30,058 bases of DNA from SZUA-287 sp036397975 (GCA_036397975.1 DASWHW010000198.1:1-30058); one strand, 5' to 3'; positions 1 through 9,043 are shown, counted from the stretch's first letter. Translations and numbers: made by a program. Notes: generated by a model from the sequence alone, not told the origin.

Positions 1-1179
1 ATCGCTTTTCCAGGAGATTGCGTGGTGGTCGACATGAATACTCCCGCTCGTGATTTGTGTCCAGTTTGTTCCGCCGTTCGATGTTCTCCAGAGTGTTACG
101 CCGCCGACGAGAACAATATTGGCATCGGTGGGAGAAACTCCAATGACATTGTCGTACCATCCTTGATTTCCAAGAAAGTTCGAAGTGGGAGAGACGTCCG
201 ACCAGGACGTGCCGCCATTCGTGGTCTTGTAAACACCAAGAAGAGCACTGTTGTCATGGCGAGCCAAAGAAGCGTAGACGGTGCCCGGAGTTGCATTGCA
301 GAGGGTCAAGCCTGTGCGACCAATATTTGTTGTTGGAATTCCACCTGCTGTTAGCTTTGTCCAGTTGTCTCCCCCATTGGTTGATTTGTAAATGCCGTCC
401 GAACGGACTCCCATGTAGATGATATTCGCATTGCTCGGGTCAATAACAAAATCGGTTGTGTTTCCTGTATAGCGTCGAGTCCATGTCGTTCCACCATTAT
501 CCGAACGATAATATCCAGAGGTGCTCGCTGCATGAATCTTCTGGGGATTGCCCGGTGTGTAACGTATTCGATAGTAGGATGAGGGATTCGGCGAGAGAGC
601 AACGGAGTTCCAGCTGGCCCCACCGTTCGTCGTTCGATACATTCCTGTTCCGCTTCGCTGTGAAGGCTCTCCGGTACCAATGACAATCATATCTTGATTT
701 GTCGGATCGGTTGCAAAAGAGCCAATGGCTTGACTGGTGACGTCCTCTGTCATAGAAACAGGAAAGATCAGGAAGAACTGCCATAGGCCTCCGCTTGCAG
801 CAGCAATTCGAACGGACGAGGCGGTACCGTTTTCGATATCAAGAACCCGCCCGGAATACTTGGCTCCGCCCGATACATCCATGCCAAATGGACCTTTCTG
901 AGTCCATGAATTTACCGGCAATAATGCAAAATCATTTTCCGTCGGCATGGCTTTGACCTCTCTCCAGATATTGTCGAGCATCTCCGGATCAAGCATGTTG
1001 CCGTATGGGTAATGCCATTGAGAAAAGTACCATTGTTCCAGCTCGGGACCTTTGAGTGGTCCTTTATTCTCTTCATTCTCTACGCCGGCCTTCTCGGGAT
1101 GAAATGCGCTCCCAAACCCGATAAGTCCGCATGCCACCACGACGAGTAACATGGGAAGCACCTTCGCAATTGCCTTCAT
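1..1179 (-). CDS. Exported Asp-box (BNR/sortilin-like) beta-propeller protein, 3' end missing
   Basis: An open frame starts at ATG 1179 behind an AGGAGG ribosome site and stays open for 393 codons to the left edge, so the C-terminus is missing. Residues 1-25 form a signal sequence; the hydrophobic stretch ends in VVAC (Cys17), so a lipoprotein or an ordinary secreted protein are both possible. Five Asp-box-type motifs (T/S-x-N-G-G-x-x-W) are visible near residues 183-190, 226-233, 266-273, 319-326 and 366-373. These mark the blades of a beta-propeller as in sialidase, sortilin and YCF48-like folds. Large proteins of this kind in FCB bacteria often end in a type IX sorting domain, which cannot be checked here. 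No sialidase active-site set is evident, so a catalytic role is not claimed. It is divergent from the NHL lipoprotein gene. Confidence 0.8.
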   Translation of the reverse strand, partial: MKAIAKVLPMLLVVVACGLIGFGSAFHPEKAGVENEENKGPLKGPELEQWYFSQWHYPYGNMLDPEMLDNIWREVKAMPTENDFALLPVNSWTQKGPFGMDVSGGAKYSGRVLDIENGTASSVRIAAASGGLWQFFLIFPVSMTEDVTSQAIGSFATDPTNQDMIVIGTGEPSQRSGTGMYRTTNGGASWNSVALSPNPSSYYRIRYTPGNPQKIHAASTSGYYRSDNGGTTWTRRYTGNTTDFVIDPSNANIIYMGVRSDGIYKSTNGGDNWTKLTAGGIPTTNIGRTGLTLCNATPGTVYASLARHDNSALLGVYKTTNGGTSWSDVSPTSNFLGNQGWYDNVIGVSPTDANIVLVGGVTLWRTSNGGTNWTQITSGSIHVDHHAISWKSD

Positions 1180-1250
1180 GAAACCTCCTGCTGTGGTTTT
1201 TTTGTTAGATGGTGAATTAGAGGGTATCACGAACCGTCGTAATCTATCTA

Positions 1251-1283
1251 CAAAAAATAAATGAATATATCACGCCTTCACAA
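1251..1283 (-). promoter_or_regulatory. Possible promoter of the beta-propeller gene
   Basis: On the minus strand TTGTGA (1283-1278) is followed, 21 bases after its TTG, by TATTTTTTG (1259-1251). This matches the TTG-N19/20-TAnnTT pattern seen elsewhere in the window with one extra base of spacing. The predicted leader is about 65 bases. Support is by pattern only. Confidence 0.3.
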
Positions 1284-1349
1284 TCCCCATTGTTGAGTAT
1301 TTTTGCAACACCGAAGTCTTTGCGGAAATGACCGAATCAGATAATGAGG

Positions 1350-1379
1350 TTGACTCATCATTCGTTCATCTCTATATTG
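1350..1379 (+). promoter_or_regulatory. Promoter of NHL lipoprotein gene, probably leaderless
   Basis: TTGACT (1350-1355), 17 bases, then TATATT (1373-1378) followed by G. Each hexamer is one base from the sigma-70 consensus. Transcription should begin around 1385-1387, essentially on the ATG at 1387, leaving no room for a ribosome site, and none is visible. Confidence 0.55.
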
Positions 1380-1386
1380 GTATGAA

Positions 1387-2415
1387 ATGATCTCTCTGAA
1401 AAAATTAGTTCTCCTGTCGCCAGTTTTGATTCCCTTCTCTTTGGTTGGTTGTCGATCCGAAATACCAGCATCAGGGAACTCGACCACGACCTATCAGGAC
1501 CCCTCAATAATCGTACCTGTGGGAAGATTAAAGTCTCCACGGGGAATTGCAGTTGATCCATCAGGCGATATCTGGGTGTCAGATTCTTACAGCAACGCGG
1601 TGAGGAGAATTTCTCCGGGGGGTTCGGATAAGACCCTGTTGACTGCAATACCATTCCCCACGAAAATGGGTTTTGATCGGTCAACAAACAACATCTTGGT
1701 AACCATCGAGCAAAACACGCTTCTTTCAATTAGTCCTTCCAATGATGTAACGAACATCGTTTTTAGTTTCAGCGGGTCTGTCATTGATACCGCTTCCGTG
1801 TTCGATGTAACCACGGGAATCCAGACGTCACGGATCATCAACTCGTTGACTATAGGTGATGTCGATGGTGCGGCGAATGGGGATCTCTTTGTCAGCGCGC
1901 TCGCCAATGATGCAGAGAATTTTCTCATCCGCGTCCGCAATGGCATTGCCACCGCAATTGCGTTTTCTCCCCTCCGCCCAACGTCCCAATCGGAGAGGAC
2001 TTCTCACTTCCTCTCAACAGATCAGTTTGGCGACGTTTACACTTCATTCGTAACTGGGGTTGGCGCGAGTGGAACAACTACAAATCTGTTCGCAATTGTC
2101 CCGGGGAATCTCCCCGCGTCGCAGCGGTTTTCCAACATCAGGATTACACCAACTGCCCAAGGCTCAGGCATCGATGCTACGGGAAGGCTCTTTATCGCCG
2201 AGCCATCCCTGCAGCAGGTCGTCCTCGTATCCACTGCAGATTCATCTCCCACCGATTTTATTATCCTCCCTTTCATTCAGGGAATGAGTGCACCAACCCC
2301 GCGCGATGTGGCACTGGCTCCGAACGGTGATATTTATGTTGCAGTCAGTGACTTTCTTGACACATCCAATACATTGGGTGCCGTGATTATGTACAAGCGC
2401 AATCCAAGTCTCTGA
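1387..2415 (+). CDS. NHL-repeat (SMP-30/gluconolactonase-like) lipoprotein
   Basis: This 342-residue protein opens with a lipoprotein signal: basic MISLKK, a hydrophobic core, then lipobox SLVGC with the lipidated Cys at 22. It should therefore sit in the outer or inner membrane facing the periplasm or surface. The rest reads as a six-bladed NHL/SMP-30-like propeller. The clearest blade is around residues 51-72 (RGIAVDPSGDIWVSDSYSN), and later blades carry D-x-x-G-D-x-Y/F-V motifs (e.g. DQFGDVYTSF, APNGDIYVAV). Such propellers bind ligands or act as lactonases, but no metal site could be assigned, so the substrate is unknown. The ATG at 1387 has no ribosome site and lies at the predicted transcription start. 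Confidence 0.8.
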   Translation: MISLKKLVLLSPVLIPFSLVGCRSEIPASGNSTTTYQDPSIIVPVGRLKSPRGIAVDPSGDIWVSDSYSNAVRRISPGGSDKTLLTAIPFPTKMGFDRSTNNILVTIEQNTLLSISPSNDVTNIVFSFSGSVIDTASVFDVTTGIQTSRIINSLTIGDVDGAANGDLFVSALANDAENFLIRVRNGIATAIAFSPLRPTSQSERTSHFLSTDQFGDVYTSFVTGVGASGTTTNLFAIVPGNLPASQRFSNIRITPTAQGSGIDATGRLFIAEPSLQQVVLVSTADSSPTDFIILPFIQGMSAPTPRDVALAPNGDIYVAVSDFLDTSNTLGAVIMYKRNPSL

Positions 2416-2578
2416 GATCACTCATCCAAGCTTCACTTTTCGTCGTTCCATTGACCATCTTGTCCTTTTCTTGCATATCCAGAAGGAACTTCATAACTTC
2501 TTCTGCGCATACAAATGAATCTCGCCGTCTTCCCAACTGTTCTCATTCGTAATTCATTCAACCCTTATAGGAAGACCT

Positions 2579-3991
2579 ATGTCGTCGCATGAATCCAGCT
2601 TCTTCGAAGATGTAGTCCGTAATTTTGATAAGGCAGCCGCCTATCTTAATTATCCGCAAGGTCTGCTGGATCAGATCAAAGTGTGTAATAGCGTATACCA
2701 CTTTAGTTTTCCTGTTCATACTGAAAGTGGCTACGAGGTCGTTTCCGCCTGGAGAGTAGAACATAGTCAACACAAGCTCCCGACCAAGGGTGGCATTCGT
2801 TACAGCCTCGGCGTCAATGAAGACGAAGTGAAAGCCCTGGCCGCCTTGATGACATTCAAGTGCGCTATTGTCGATGTGCCATTCGGTGGAGCAAAAGGAG
2901 GAATCAAAATCGATCCTCGCAAATACACTCCCGACCAGTTGCAACGGATCACCAGACGATATACCGCTGAACTAGTGAAGAAGAATTTTATCGGACCGGG
3001 TATTGATGTCCCGGCCCCCGACTATGGCACCGGTCAGAGAGAAATGGCATGGATCGCAGATACCTACTCCGCACTCAATCCCGGTCAAATCGATGCTTCC
3101 GGGTGTGTCACCGGAAAGCCGATCAGCCAGGGAGGAATCCGCGGACGCGTGGAGGCAACCGGACGGGGAGTGTTTTTTGGAATCAGAGAGGCGTGCAGCA
3201 ACAAAGAGGATATGAATCGACTCGGTTTGAAAGTCGGATTGGACGGCAAGCGTGTTGTGGTGCAAGGACTGGGGAACGTGGGGTATCACTCTGCAAAGTT
3301 CTTGCAGGATTCCGGAAGTATTATCGTCGGCATCGCAGAAATGGAAGGCGCGATTCATAACCCCAAGGGCCTTGATGTTCTTTCGGTGTGGAAGCATCGC
3401 ACGGAAACCAAATCAATATTGGACTATCCGGGGGCAACCAACATAAAGAACGGGATGGAAGCTCTCGAACTTGATTGCGACATCCTTGTTCCTGCCGCGC
3501 TTGAAAAACAGATCACTCCCTCAAACGCCCCGCGTATCAAGGCAAAGATTATCGGTGAAGGGGCAAACGGACCGACCACCCCCGAAGCGGAAGAGATCCT
3601 GAATCAGAAAGGGGTTCTTATTATCCCCGATATGTATTTGAACGCAGGAGGAGTCACCGTCTCGTATTTCGAGTGGCTCAAGAATCTGCAGCATGTTCGC
3701 ATGGGAAGAATGGGAAAGCGGTTTGTCGAAAGTTCGACTATGCAATTGATCGCCACTATCGAGCGTGTAACCGAGCATATGCTCTCGGACGATGAGAAGA
3801 CGCGGTTAACTCATGGCCCTGATGAGGTTGACCTCGTGAATTCAGGACTTGAGGATACGATGATTTCATCATACAACGAAATCCACGAAATCTGGAAAGT
3901 GAAGAAGTGTCCCGACATTCGCACGGCGGCATTTATCGGTTCTATCAACAAAATTGCAACTTCTTATATGGAGCTTGGAATCTTCCCGTAG
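2579..3991 (+). CDS. Glutamate dehydrogenase, GudB/catabolic type, probably NAD-dependent
   Basis: The 470-residue product belongs to the Glu/Leu/Phe/Val dehydrogenase family, which interconverts glutamate with 2-oxoglutarate and ammonia in the cytoplasm. Substrate-binding lysines are K70 (LPTKGGIRYS) and K94; the catalytic lysine is K106 in PFGGAKGGIKIDP, and D148 lies in DVPAPDYGTG. The Rossmann loop GLGNVG is at 230-235, and the second strand ends in an acidic residue (E254), which suggests NAD(H); this is inference. AGGAAG precedes the ATG. The length is slightly above the usual 420-440 residues because of a C-terminal extension. Only 49 bases separate it from the second, NADP-type glutamate dehydrogenase, so the two are likely co-transcribed. 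Confidence 0.9.
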   Translation: MSSHESSFFEDVVRNFDKAAAYLNYPQGLLDQIKVCNSVYHFSFPVHTESGYEVVSAWRVEHSQHKLPTKGGIRYSLGVNEDEVKALAALMTFKCAIVDVPFGGAKGGIKIDPRKYTPDQLQRITRRYTAELVKKNFIGPGIDVPAPDYGTGQREMAWIADTYSALNPGQIDASGCVTGKPISQGGIRGRVEATGRGVFFGIREACSNKEDMNRLGLKVGLDGKRVVVQGLGNVGYHSAKFLQDSGSIIVGIAEMEGAIHNPKGLDVLSVWKHRTETKSILDYPGATNIKNGMEALELDCDILVPAALEKQITPSNAPRIKAKIIGEGANGPTTPEAEEILNQKGVLIIPDMYLNAGGVTVSYFEWLKNLQHVRMGRMGKRFVESSTMQLIATIERVTEHMLSDDEKTRLTHGPDEVDLVNSGLEDTMISSYNEIHEIWKVKKCPDIRTAAFIGSINKIATSYMELGIFP

Positions 3992-4040
3992 CAGTGTCCG
4001 GGCTCCTTTCACTCAACGATGAACAAACGGAGAAACAACA

Positions 4041-5402
4041 ATGGTGGACTACACATCAACATTTCTTGCTGAAGTAAAAGGCAAAAACCCAGGTGAAACC
4101 GAATTTCTTCAAGCAGTCGAAGAAGTGGCCGAATCGCTCAAGATTGTCCTCGACAAGCATCCCGAATATCGTTCAAACAAAATTCTCGAACGTCTTGTCG
4201 AGCCGGAGCGCGTTATTTTGTTTCGAGTCCCCTGGCTCGATGATCGCGGTGATATACATATCAACCGGGGATTCCGGATTGAAATGAACAGTGCAATTGG
4301 ACCGTACAAGGGCGGACTGAGGTTTCATCCGTCGGTGAATCTGAGCATTCTAAAGTTCCTTGCCTTTGAGCAAGTGTTCAAGAATAGTCTCACGACTCTC
4401 CCGATGGGAGGAGGCAAAGGAGGCTCCGATTTCGATCCGAAAGGGAAAAGCAATAACGAAGTTATGCGTTTCTGCCAGAGCTTCATGTCGGAACTCTTCC
4501 GCCACATCGGGCCCAACACCGACGTTCCTGCCGGAGACACCGGAGTGGGAGGACGGGAAATTGGTTACCTGTTCGGCCAGTACAAAAGACTCCGGAATGA
4601 GTTCACTGGCGTTCTCACCGGAAAGGGATTGAATTGGGGTGGATCGCTTATCCGGCCCGAAGCAACCGGGTATGGATCGGTCTATTTCGCAGCAGAGATG
4701 CTGACAACGAGAGCTGAATCATTGGAAGGAAAGACATGTCTCGTTTCCGGCAGCGGCAATGTTGCGCAATATACTATCGAGAAGATCACCCAGCTTGGCG
4801 GCAAGGCAGTCACTACATCGGATTCTTCCGGTTATGTGTACGACCCAGAGGGAATTAACAAGGAAAAGCTTGCCTTCCTTATGGAACTGAAGAACGTCCG
4901 ACGTGGAAGGATTAAGGAATATGTCGACAAATATAAGACGGCAACCTTTACCGCTTCGAATCCTTCCGGTGATCAAAATCCGCTGTGGAGCCACAAAGCT
5001 CAGTGCGCATTTCCGTGCGCCACGCAAAATGAAATAACGGCGAAAGATGCCCAGCAACTCGTCTCCAATGGCGTGTACCTCGTTTCCGAAGGAGCAAACA
5101 TGCCGACAACTCTTGAGGGCGTGAACATCTTTCTCGATGCGCGCATTCTCTACGGACCCGCAAAAGCGGCAAATGCCGGTGGTGTGGCAACATCGGGACT
5201 GGAGATGTCGCAGAACAGCAGCAGACTCCCGTGGACACGTGAAGAGGTTGATGGGCGGCTTCACATGATTATGAAGAGCATCCATCAAACATGCGTGCAA
5301 ACGGCTGAACGGTTTGGCACGCCCGGCAACTACGTGAACGGAGCGAATATCGGAGGCTTTCTCAAGGTCGCGGACGCGATGATTGACCAGGGTCTGGTTT
5401 AG
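4041..5402 (+). CDS. gdhA: Glutamate dehydrogenase, GdhA type (probably NADP-specific)
   Basis: The 453-residue protein has the architecture and length of the small hexameric GdhA enzymes (E. coli about 447), which usually run in the direction of ammonium assimilation with NADPH. Signature elements are K90 (GPYKGGLRFHPSVN), K114, the catalytic K126 (PMGGGKGGSDFDPKG), DVPAGDTGVGGREIG from 161, and the nucleotide loop GSGNVA at 237-242 followed by SDSSG. The coenzyme assignment follows from subfamily, not from a test. GGAG lies about nine bases before the ATG. It follows the GudB-type gene directly on the same strand and is closed by a strong terminator at 5431-5463. Confidence 0.92.
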   Translation: MVDYTSTFLAEVKGKNPGETEFLQAVEEVAESLKIVLDKHPEYRSNKILERLVEPERVILFRVPWLDDRGDIHINRGFRIEMNSAIGPYKGGLRFHPSVNLSILKFLAFEQVFKNSLTTLPMGGGKGGSDFDPKGKSNNEVMRFCQSFMSELFRHIGPNTDVPAGDTGVGGREIGYLFGQYKRLRNEFTGVLTGKGLNWGGSLIRPEATGYGSVYFAAEMLTTRAESLEGKTCLVSGSGNVAQYTIEKITQLGGKAVTTSDSSGYVYDPEGINKEKLAFLMELKNVRRGRIKEYVDKYKTATFTASNPSGDQNPLWSHKAQCAFPCATQNEITAKDAQQLVSNGVYLVSEGANMPTTLEGVNIFLDARILYGPAKAANAGGVATSGLEMSQNSSRLPWTREEVDGRLHMIMKSIHQTCVQTAERFGTPGNYVNGANIGGFLKVADAMIDQGLV

Positions 5403-5430
5403 CCCCGAACGACTTCAGTACACTTCACTT

Positions 5431-5463
5431 CGGGATGGCTCCTTGCCATCCCGATTTTTTTTT
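5431..5463 (+). terminator. Rho-independent terminator after gdhA
   Basis: A perfect 9-bp stem, CGGGATGGC (5431-5439) with GCCATCCCG (5445-5453), a five-base loop, then A and nine T residues (5455-5463). It separates the glutamate dehydrogenase pair from the next gene. Confidence 0.92.
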
Positions 5464-5500
5464 CTGAAGTTACCATCATCCAACTAACGTGTGAGTTTGC

Positions 5501-8500
5501 ATGGCAATTGAGCTATTCCATCCAACCCCTGATGAAGAGCCCCAATGGGACGAACAGGTCTACGGGACGAAGTTTCAGGGGTTCCAGTACCTGATGCGAT
5601 TTAGAGTCCGGGACCTTCTTCTTGTCTCGAGCCTCTATGACCGCTATCTCTTCGAAGAAGACGGAAAGCTCTATGAACAGATTCAGAACGAGTATGAAGG
5701 GTTGAGAGTCAGCAATTCTCCCGACATCACCCGTGTTTCGAATGCCGAGGAGGCCATCCGGCTTCTCCATGACTCACCATTCGACCTCATTATCACCACA
5801 CCCCACATTGAAGACATGGACGCGTTGACCTTCGCGCAAACAGTTCGGAAGGCGGGAATCAACACACCTATTGTACTCCTGGCGTATGACAACCGCGACC
5901 TTCGGGATATGATGACGCATTATGACCTCTCAATCTTCGAGCGGATTTTCATATGGCAGGGAGACTTCCGGCTTCTTATCGGAATTATGAAGGATGTAGA
6001 AGATCGCCATAACGTGGACCATGACACGCGCATTGCCGGTGTTCAATCGATTATCCTGATCGAGGACGATATCCGCTACTACTCCACGTTCTTGCCTATT
6101 GCCTATACCGAAGTCTTGAAGCAGACGCAACGTCTGATCTCAGAGGGAATCAACATTTCTCATAAGGTCCTCCGGATGCGCGCACGCCCTAAAATCTTGC
6201 TTTGCAGGACGTACGAAGAGGCATGCGGATACTTTGATAAGTACGAGGACACAATCCTCGGGGTAATCTCGGATGTGGATTTCCCCCGTAACGGCCGGCA
6301 GGATCCCAAGGCAGGGATTGCATTTGCCCGGCATGTGAAAGAGCGACATCAAGATATCCCGATCCTTCTGCAATCATATGTCGCGGAGAACGAACAAGAG
6401 GCGCACGAAACGGGTGCGGGCTTCATCCTCAAGGATTCCCCATCACTCCGCGACGACTTGCGATCCTTCATGACGCATTATCTTAGTTTCGGCGATTTCA
6501 TCTTTCGCACTCCGGATGGCGATGAGGTGGGAAGAGCCTCGGATCTGCAATCTCTGGAACAACGATTACACGAGGTCCCCGATGAGAGCATTTCCTATCA
6601 CGCTGAACGAAATCACTTTTCGAACTGGCTGAAAGCACGGACGGAATTCTGGCTCGCCCATATGCTTCGGCCGAAGAAAGTAACGGATTATCCGAATGTT
6701 GAGGGCCTTCGGGCACACCTCATCAATTCCCTCCACAATTATATTCGAATGCGTCAACAAGGAATTATCATGGATTTCTCCCGGGATTCCTTCGATCCGT
6801 CCAGCAGTTTTGCCCGCATTGGAACGGGATCTGTCGGCGGCAAAGCGCGTGGACTTGGCTTCATCAACATGATGATTCATAACTACAGTGTGCGGCGCAA
6901 ATTCGATGACGTCGAAATCAACGTTCCTCCCGGTGTAGTCATTGCCACAGATGTGTTCGACTATTTTCTCAACGAGAATCACCTCCGGGAGTTTGCGATT
7001 ATCACCGAGGACGACGATGAGCTAACGAGACGGTTTCTTGAAGCGCCCAGGCTTCCCGAGGACGTTGTCAAACTGCTTGGAGAGTTTCTCGATGGAATGA
7101 AGGAACCGTTGGCCGTTCGTTCGTCGAGTCTCCTAGAGGATTCGCAATACCATCCTTTCGCCGGGGTGTATGAAACGTACATGATTCCGAACAACCACCC
7201 AAATCCGTTCATCCGTCTCACGGAACTGCTTACGACGATCAAGAGAGTCTACGCATCGACATTCTACAAAAGCCCTCGCGACTATATCAAACATACTTCG
7301 TACCGCATCGACCAGGAGAAAATGGCGGTGATCATCCAAAGAATGATTGGCGCTCCGCATGGTACGCGCTTCTATCCTGATTTTTCCGGCGTTGGTCGGT
7401 CACACAATTTCTATCCGCTTGCACCGCAACGATCCGAAGACGGCATTGCCTCCGTTGCGCTCGGACTTGGAAAAACAATTGTCGAGGGAGGAATGACCGT
7501 GCGCTTTTGTCCCCGGTATCCGGATCATCTCCCCCAATTTTCTTCGCCTTCGCAATACCGGGACAATAACCAGAAGGACTTTTATGCGCTTGAGCTGACG
7601 GGCAATCCGCTCGACCCGGGAGAAGGATTCATGAACCTTCTGAAGCAGTATGAATTGAGAACAGCCGAAAAAGATGGTACACTCATGTGGCTGGGCTCAA
7701 CCTACTCTTCAGAGAACGACTCCATCTATGAAGGAACATCGCGCGATGGCATTCGTCTCGTTACCTTCTCTTCCATTCTGCGGCGTAATACATTTCCTCT
7801 GGCCGGAATTCTTGATTACCTGATGCACATGGGGAGCTGGGGCATGGGCTCACCCGTTGAAATGGAATTTGCCGTCAATCTTTCCGTCCCCGACGGAATT
7901 TCAAAAGAATTCGGCGTGTTGCAAATGCGACCGGTGGCAATCGGACGCGAGGTGGAGTCCATTGAAGTGGAAGTAAACGACCGCGAGTCTGTGCTCTGTC
8001 ATAGCAGGCGGGTTCTCGGGCATGGGGTTATGCGCGATCTACAGGATATCGTTTTTGTCGACGTCCATAGTTTTGATCGATCAAAAAGTCGACAAGTTGC
8101 AAAAGAAATCACTGCGATGAATCAAGAGCTGACGGAACAGGAACGGCCATATCTCTTGATTGGCGTGGGGCGGTGGGGTTCGCTCGATCCGTGGCTTGGC
8201 ATTCCCGTGAAGTGGGACCAAATTGCGGGCGCGAAAGCAATTATCGAGACCGGATTCAAGGACATCGAAGTGGCCCCCTCTCAGGGATCTCACTTCTTTC
8301 AAAACATTACATCCTTTATGGTAGGCTACTTCACCGTGGACACAAGTTCGGAGGATGCATTTTTGGATTGGCGCTGGTTATTTGATCAGCCCGCGGCGCA
8401 GCAAACGGAGTTCGTCCGGCACATTCGCCTTGACTCGCCGTTGATCATTAAAATGGATGGAAGACAGAATAGAGGAATTATTCTGAAACCGAGCGGGTCA

Positions 8501-8530
8501 ACACTAGAGGAAGAACTGAAAGAGCGGTGA
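5501..8530 (+). CDS. REC-REC-ATP-grasp fusion: receiver domains joined to a PEP synthase-type (PPDK_N) domain
   Basis: This 1009-residue cytoplasmic protein has three parts. Residues about 37-165 look like a receiver domain whose phospho-acceptor position is degenerate (DLIITTPHIEDMD, threonine where Asp is expected). Residues about 183-325 look like an intact second receiver: acidic cluster E188-D189-D190, acceptor D258 (VISDVDFP), S292 and K311. From about 440 comes a pyruvate/PEP-binding ATP-grasp domain of the PEP synthase/PPDK N-terminal kind: GSVGGKARGLG (443-453), AVRSSSLLEDS (538-548), GLGKTIVEGG (655-664), EMEFAVN (787-793) and LQMRPVAIG (807-815). The usual phosphohistidine swivel and TIM-barrel PEP domains are absent; a distinct C-terminal part with VGRWGSLDP and SQGSHFFQN follows. 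The reaction is unknown; a phosphorylation-controlled nucleotide or phosphotransfer role is inference. No strong ribosome site is visible before the ATG. Confidence 0.85.
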   Translation: MAIELFHPTPDEEPQWDEQVYGTKFQGFQYLMRFRVRDLLLVSSLYDRYLFEEDGKLYEQIQNEYEGLRVSNSPDITRVSNAEEAIRLLHDSPFDLIITTPHIEDMDALTFAQTVRKAGINTPIVLLAYDNRDLRDMMTHYDLSIFERIFIWQGDFRLLIGIMKDVEDRHNVDHDTRIAGVQSIILIEDDIRYYSTFLPIAYTEVLKQTQRLISEGINISHKVLRMRARPKILLCRTYEEACGYFDKYEDTILGVISDVDFPRNGRQDPKAGIAFARHVKERHQDIPILLQSYVAENEQEAHETGAGFILKDSPSLRDDLRSFMTHYLSFGDFIFRTPDGDEVGRASDLQSLEQRLHEVPDESISYHAERNHFSNWLKARTEFWLAHMLRPKKVTDYPNVEGLRAHLINSLHNYIRMRQQGIIMDFSRDSFDPSSSFARIGTGSVGGKARGLGFINMMIHNYSVRRKFDDVEINVPPGVVIATDVFDYFLNENHLREFAIITEDDDELTRRFLEAPRLPEDVVKLLGEFLDGMKEPLAVRSSSLLEDSQYHPFAGVYETYMIPNNHPNPFIRLTELLTTIKRVYASTFYKSPRDYIKHTSYRIDQEKMAVIIQRMIGAPHGTRFYPDFSGVGRSHNFYPLAPQRSEDGIASVALGLGKTIVEGGMTVRFCPRYPDHLPQFSSPSQYRDNNQKDFYALELTGNPLDPGEGFMNLLKQYELRTAEKDGTLMWLGSTYSSENDSIYEGTSRDGIRLVTFSSILRRNTFPLAGILDYLMHMGSWGMGSPVEMEFAVNLSVPDGISKEFGVLQMRPVAIGREVESIEVEVNDRESVLCHSRRVLGHGVMRDLQDIVFVDVHSFDRSKSRQVAKEITAMNQELTEQERPYLLIGVGRWGSLDPWLGIPVKWDQIAGAKAIIETGFKDIEVAPSQGSHFFQNITSFMVGYFTVDTSSEDAFLDWRWLFDQPAAQQTEFVRHIRLDSPLIIKMDGRQNRGIILKPSGSTLEEELKER

Positions 8531-8544
8531 AAAAACGCGGAGGT

Positions 8545-8961
8545 TTATTCGGAGTCGACTTTGATGCCAGCAGATTCCCGGATCTCTTTCTTGATCTCAT
8601 TGATCTCAACTCTCCCCTTGCGGAGATACCTGATATTCTTCATCTGGAAATCAAGAATCTCCCGCTGACCTAGTTCACGGCCGGTGATAATGATGATGGG
8701 AATGTTCTTGGTCTCTTCGTCCCCTTTAAGCTCATCAATATATGCAAACCCTGCTTTTCGTCTGAGCGCGAGGTCCATCAAGATCGTTGCCGGTTTGTGC
8801 TCTTTTGCCCATTCAATAATATCGCCGGTGTCAAGCGGAAACTGAACTGCTTTTGCTCCGTCATCTTCGATCAGAAATTGAAGAAGGTTGGCAAAATCGA
8901 CACTGTCTTCTACAATGAGAATGGTTTTTTGAGCAGGATCCGTCTGCTTCGTTTTAGACAT
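8545..8961 (-). CDS. Stand-alone CheY-like response regulator
   Basis: With the ATG at 8961 the product is 138 residues and contains little beyond a receiver domain. The acidic pair E18-D19 (VEDS), acceptor Asp63 (ILMDLAL), T93 and K115 are all in place, so it should be phosphorylatable. No output domain follows, so it probably acts by protein contact. A TTG at 8976 would add five residues, but no ribosome site favours it. It converges on the REC-REC-ATP-grasp gene with only 14 bases between the stops. The shared receiver theme suggests, without proof, a common signalling pathway. Confidence 0.85.
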   Translation of the reverse strand: MSKTKQTDPAQKTILIVEDSVDFANLLQFLIEDDGAKAVQFPLDTGDIIEWAKEHKPATILMDLALRRKAGFAYIDELKGDEETKNIPIIIITGRELGQREILDFQMKNIRYLRKGRVEINEIKKEIRESAGIKVDSE

Positions 8962-9014
8962 TTTTGGATCTGACAATCTGGATATATGAAGTGGAGGGCA
9001 ATACGTGCTGGATT

Positions 9015-9043
9015 AAAGTACAGCAATCACCGCAATAAGTCAA
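9015..9043 (-). promoter_or_regulatory. Probable promoter of the response regulator gene
   Basis: On the minus strand TTTGACT contains TTGACT (9043-9038); after 17 bases comes TACTTT (9020-9015). It fits both a sigma-70 -35 box and the Bacteroidota-like TTTG-N20-TAnnTT arrangement. The predicted leader to the ATG at 8961 is about 45 bases. Confidence 0.4.

Noticed and set aside
4719..5300. 193-codon minus-strand frame opposite gdhA
   Set aside because: Antisense shadow; the plus strand encodes a conserved enzyme.
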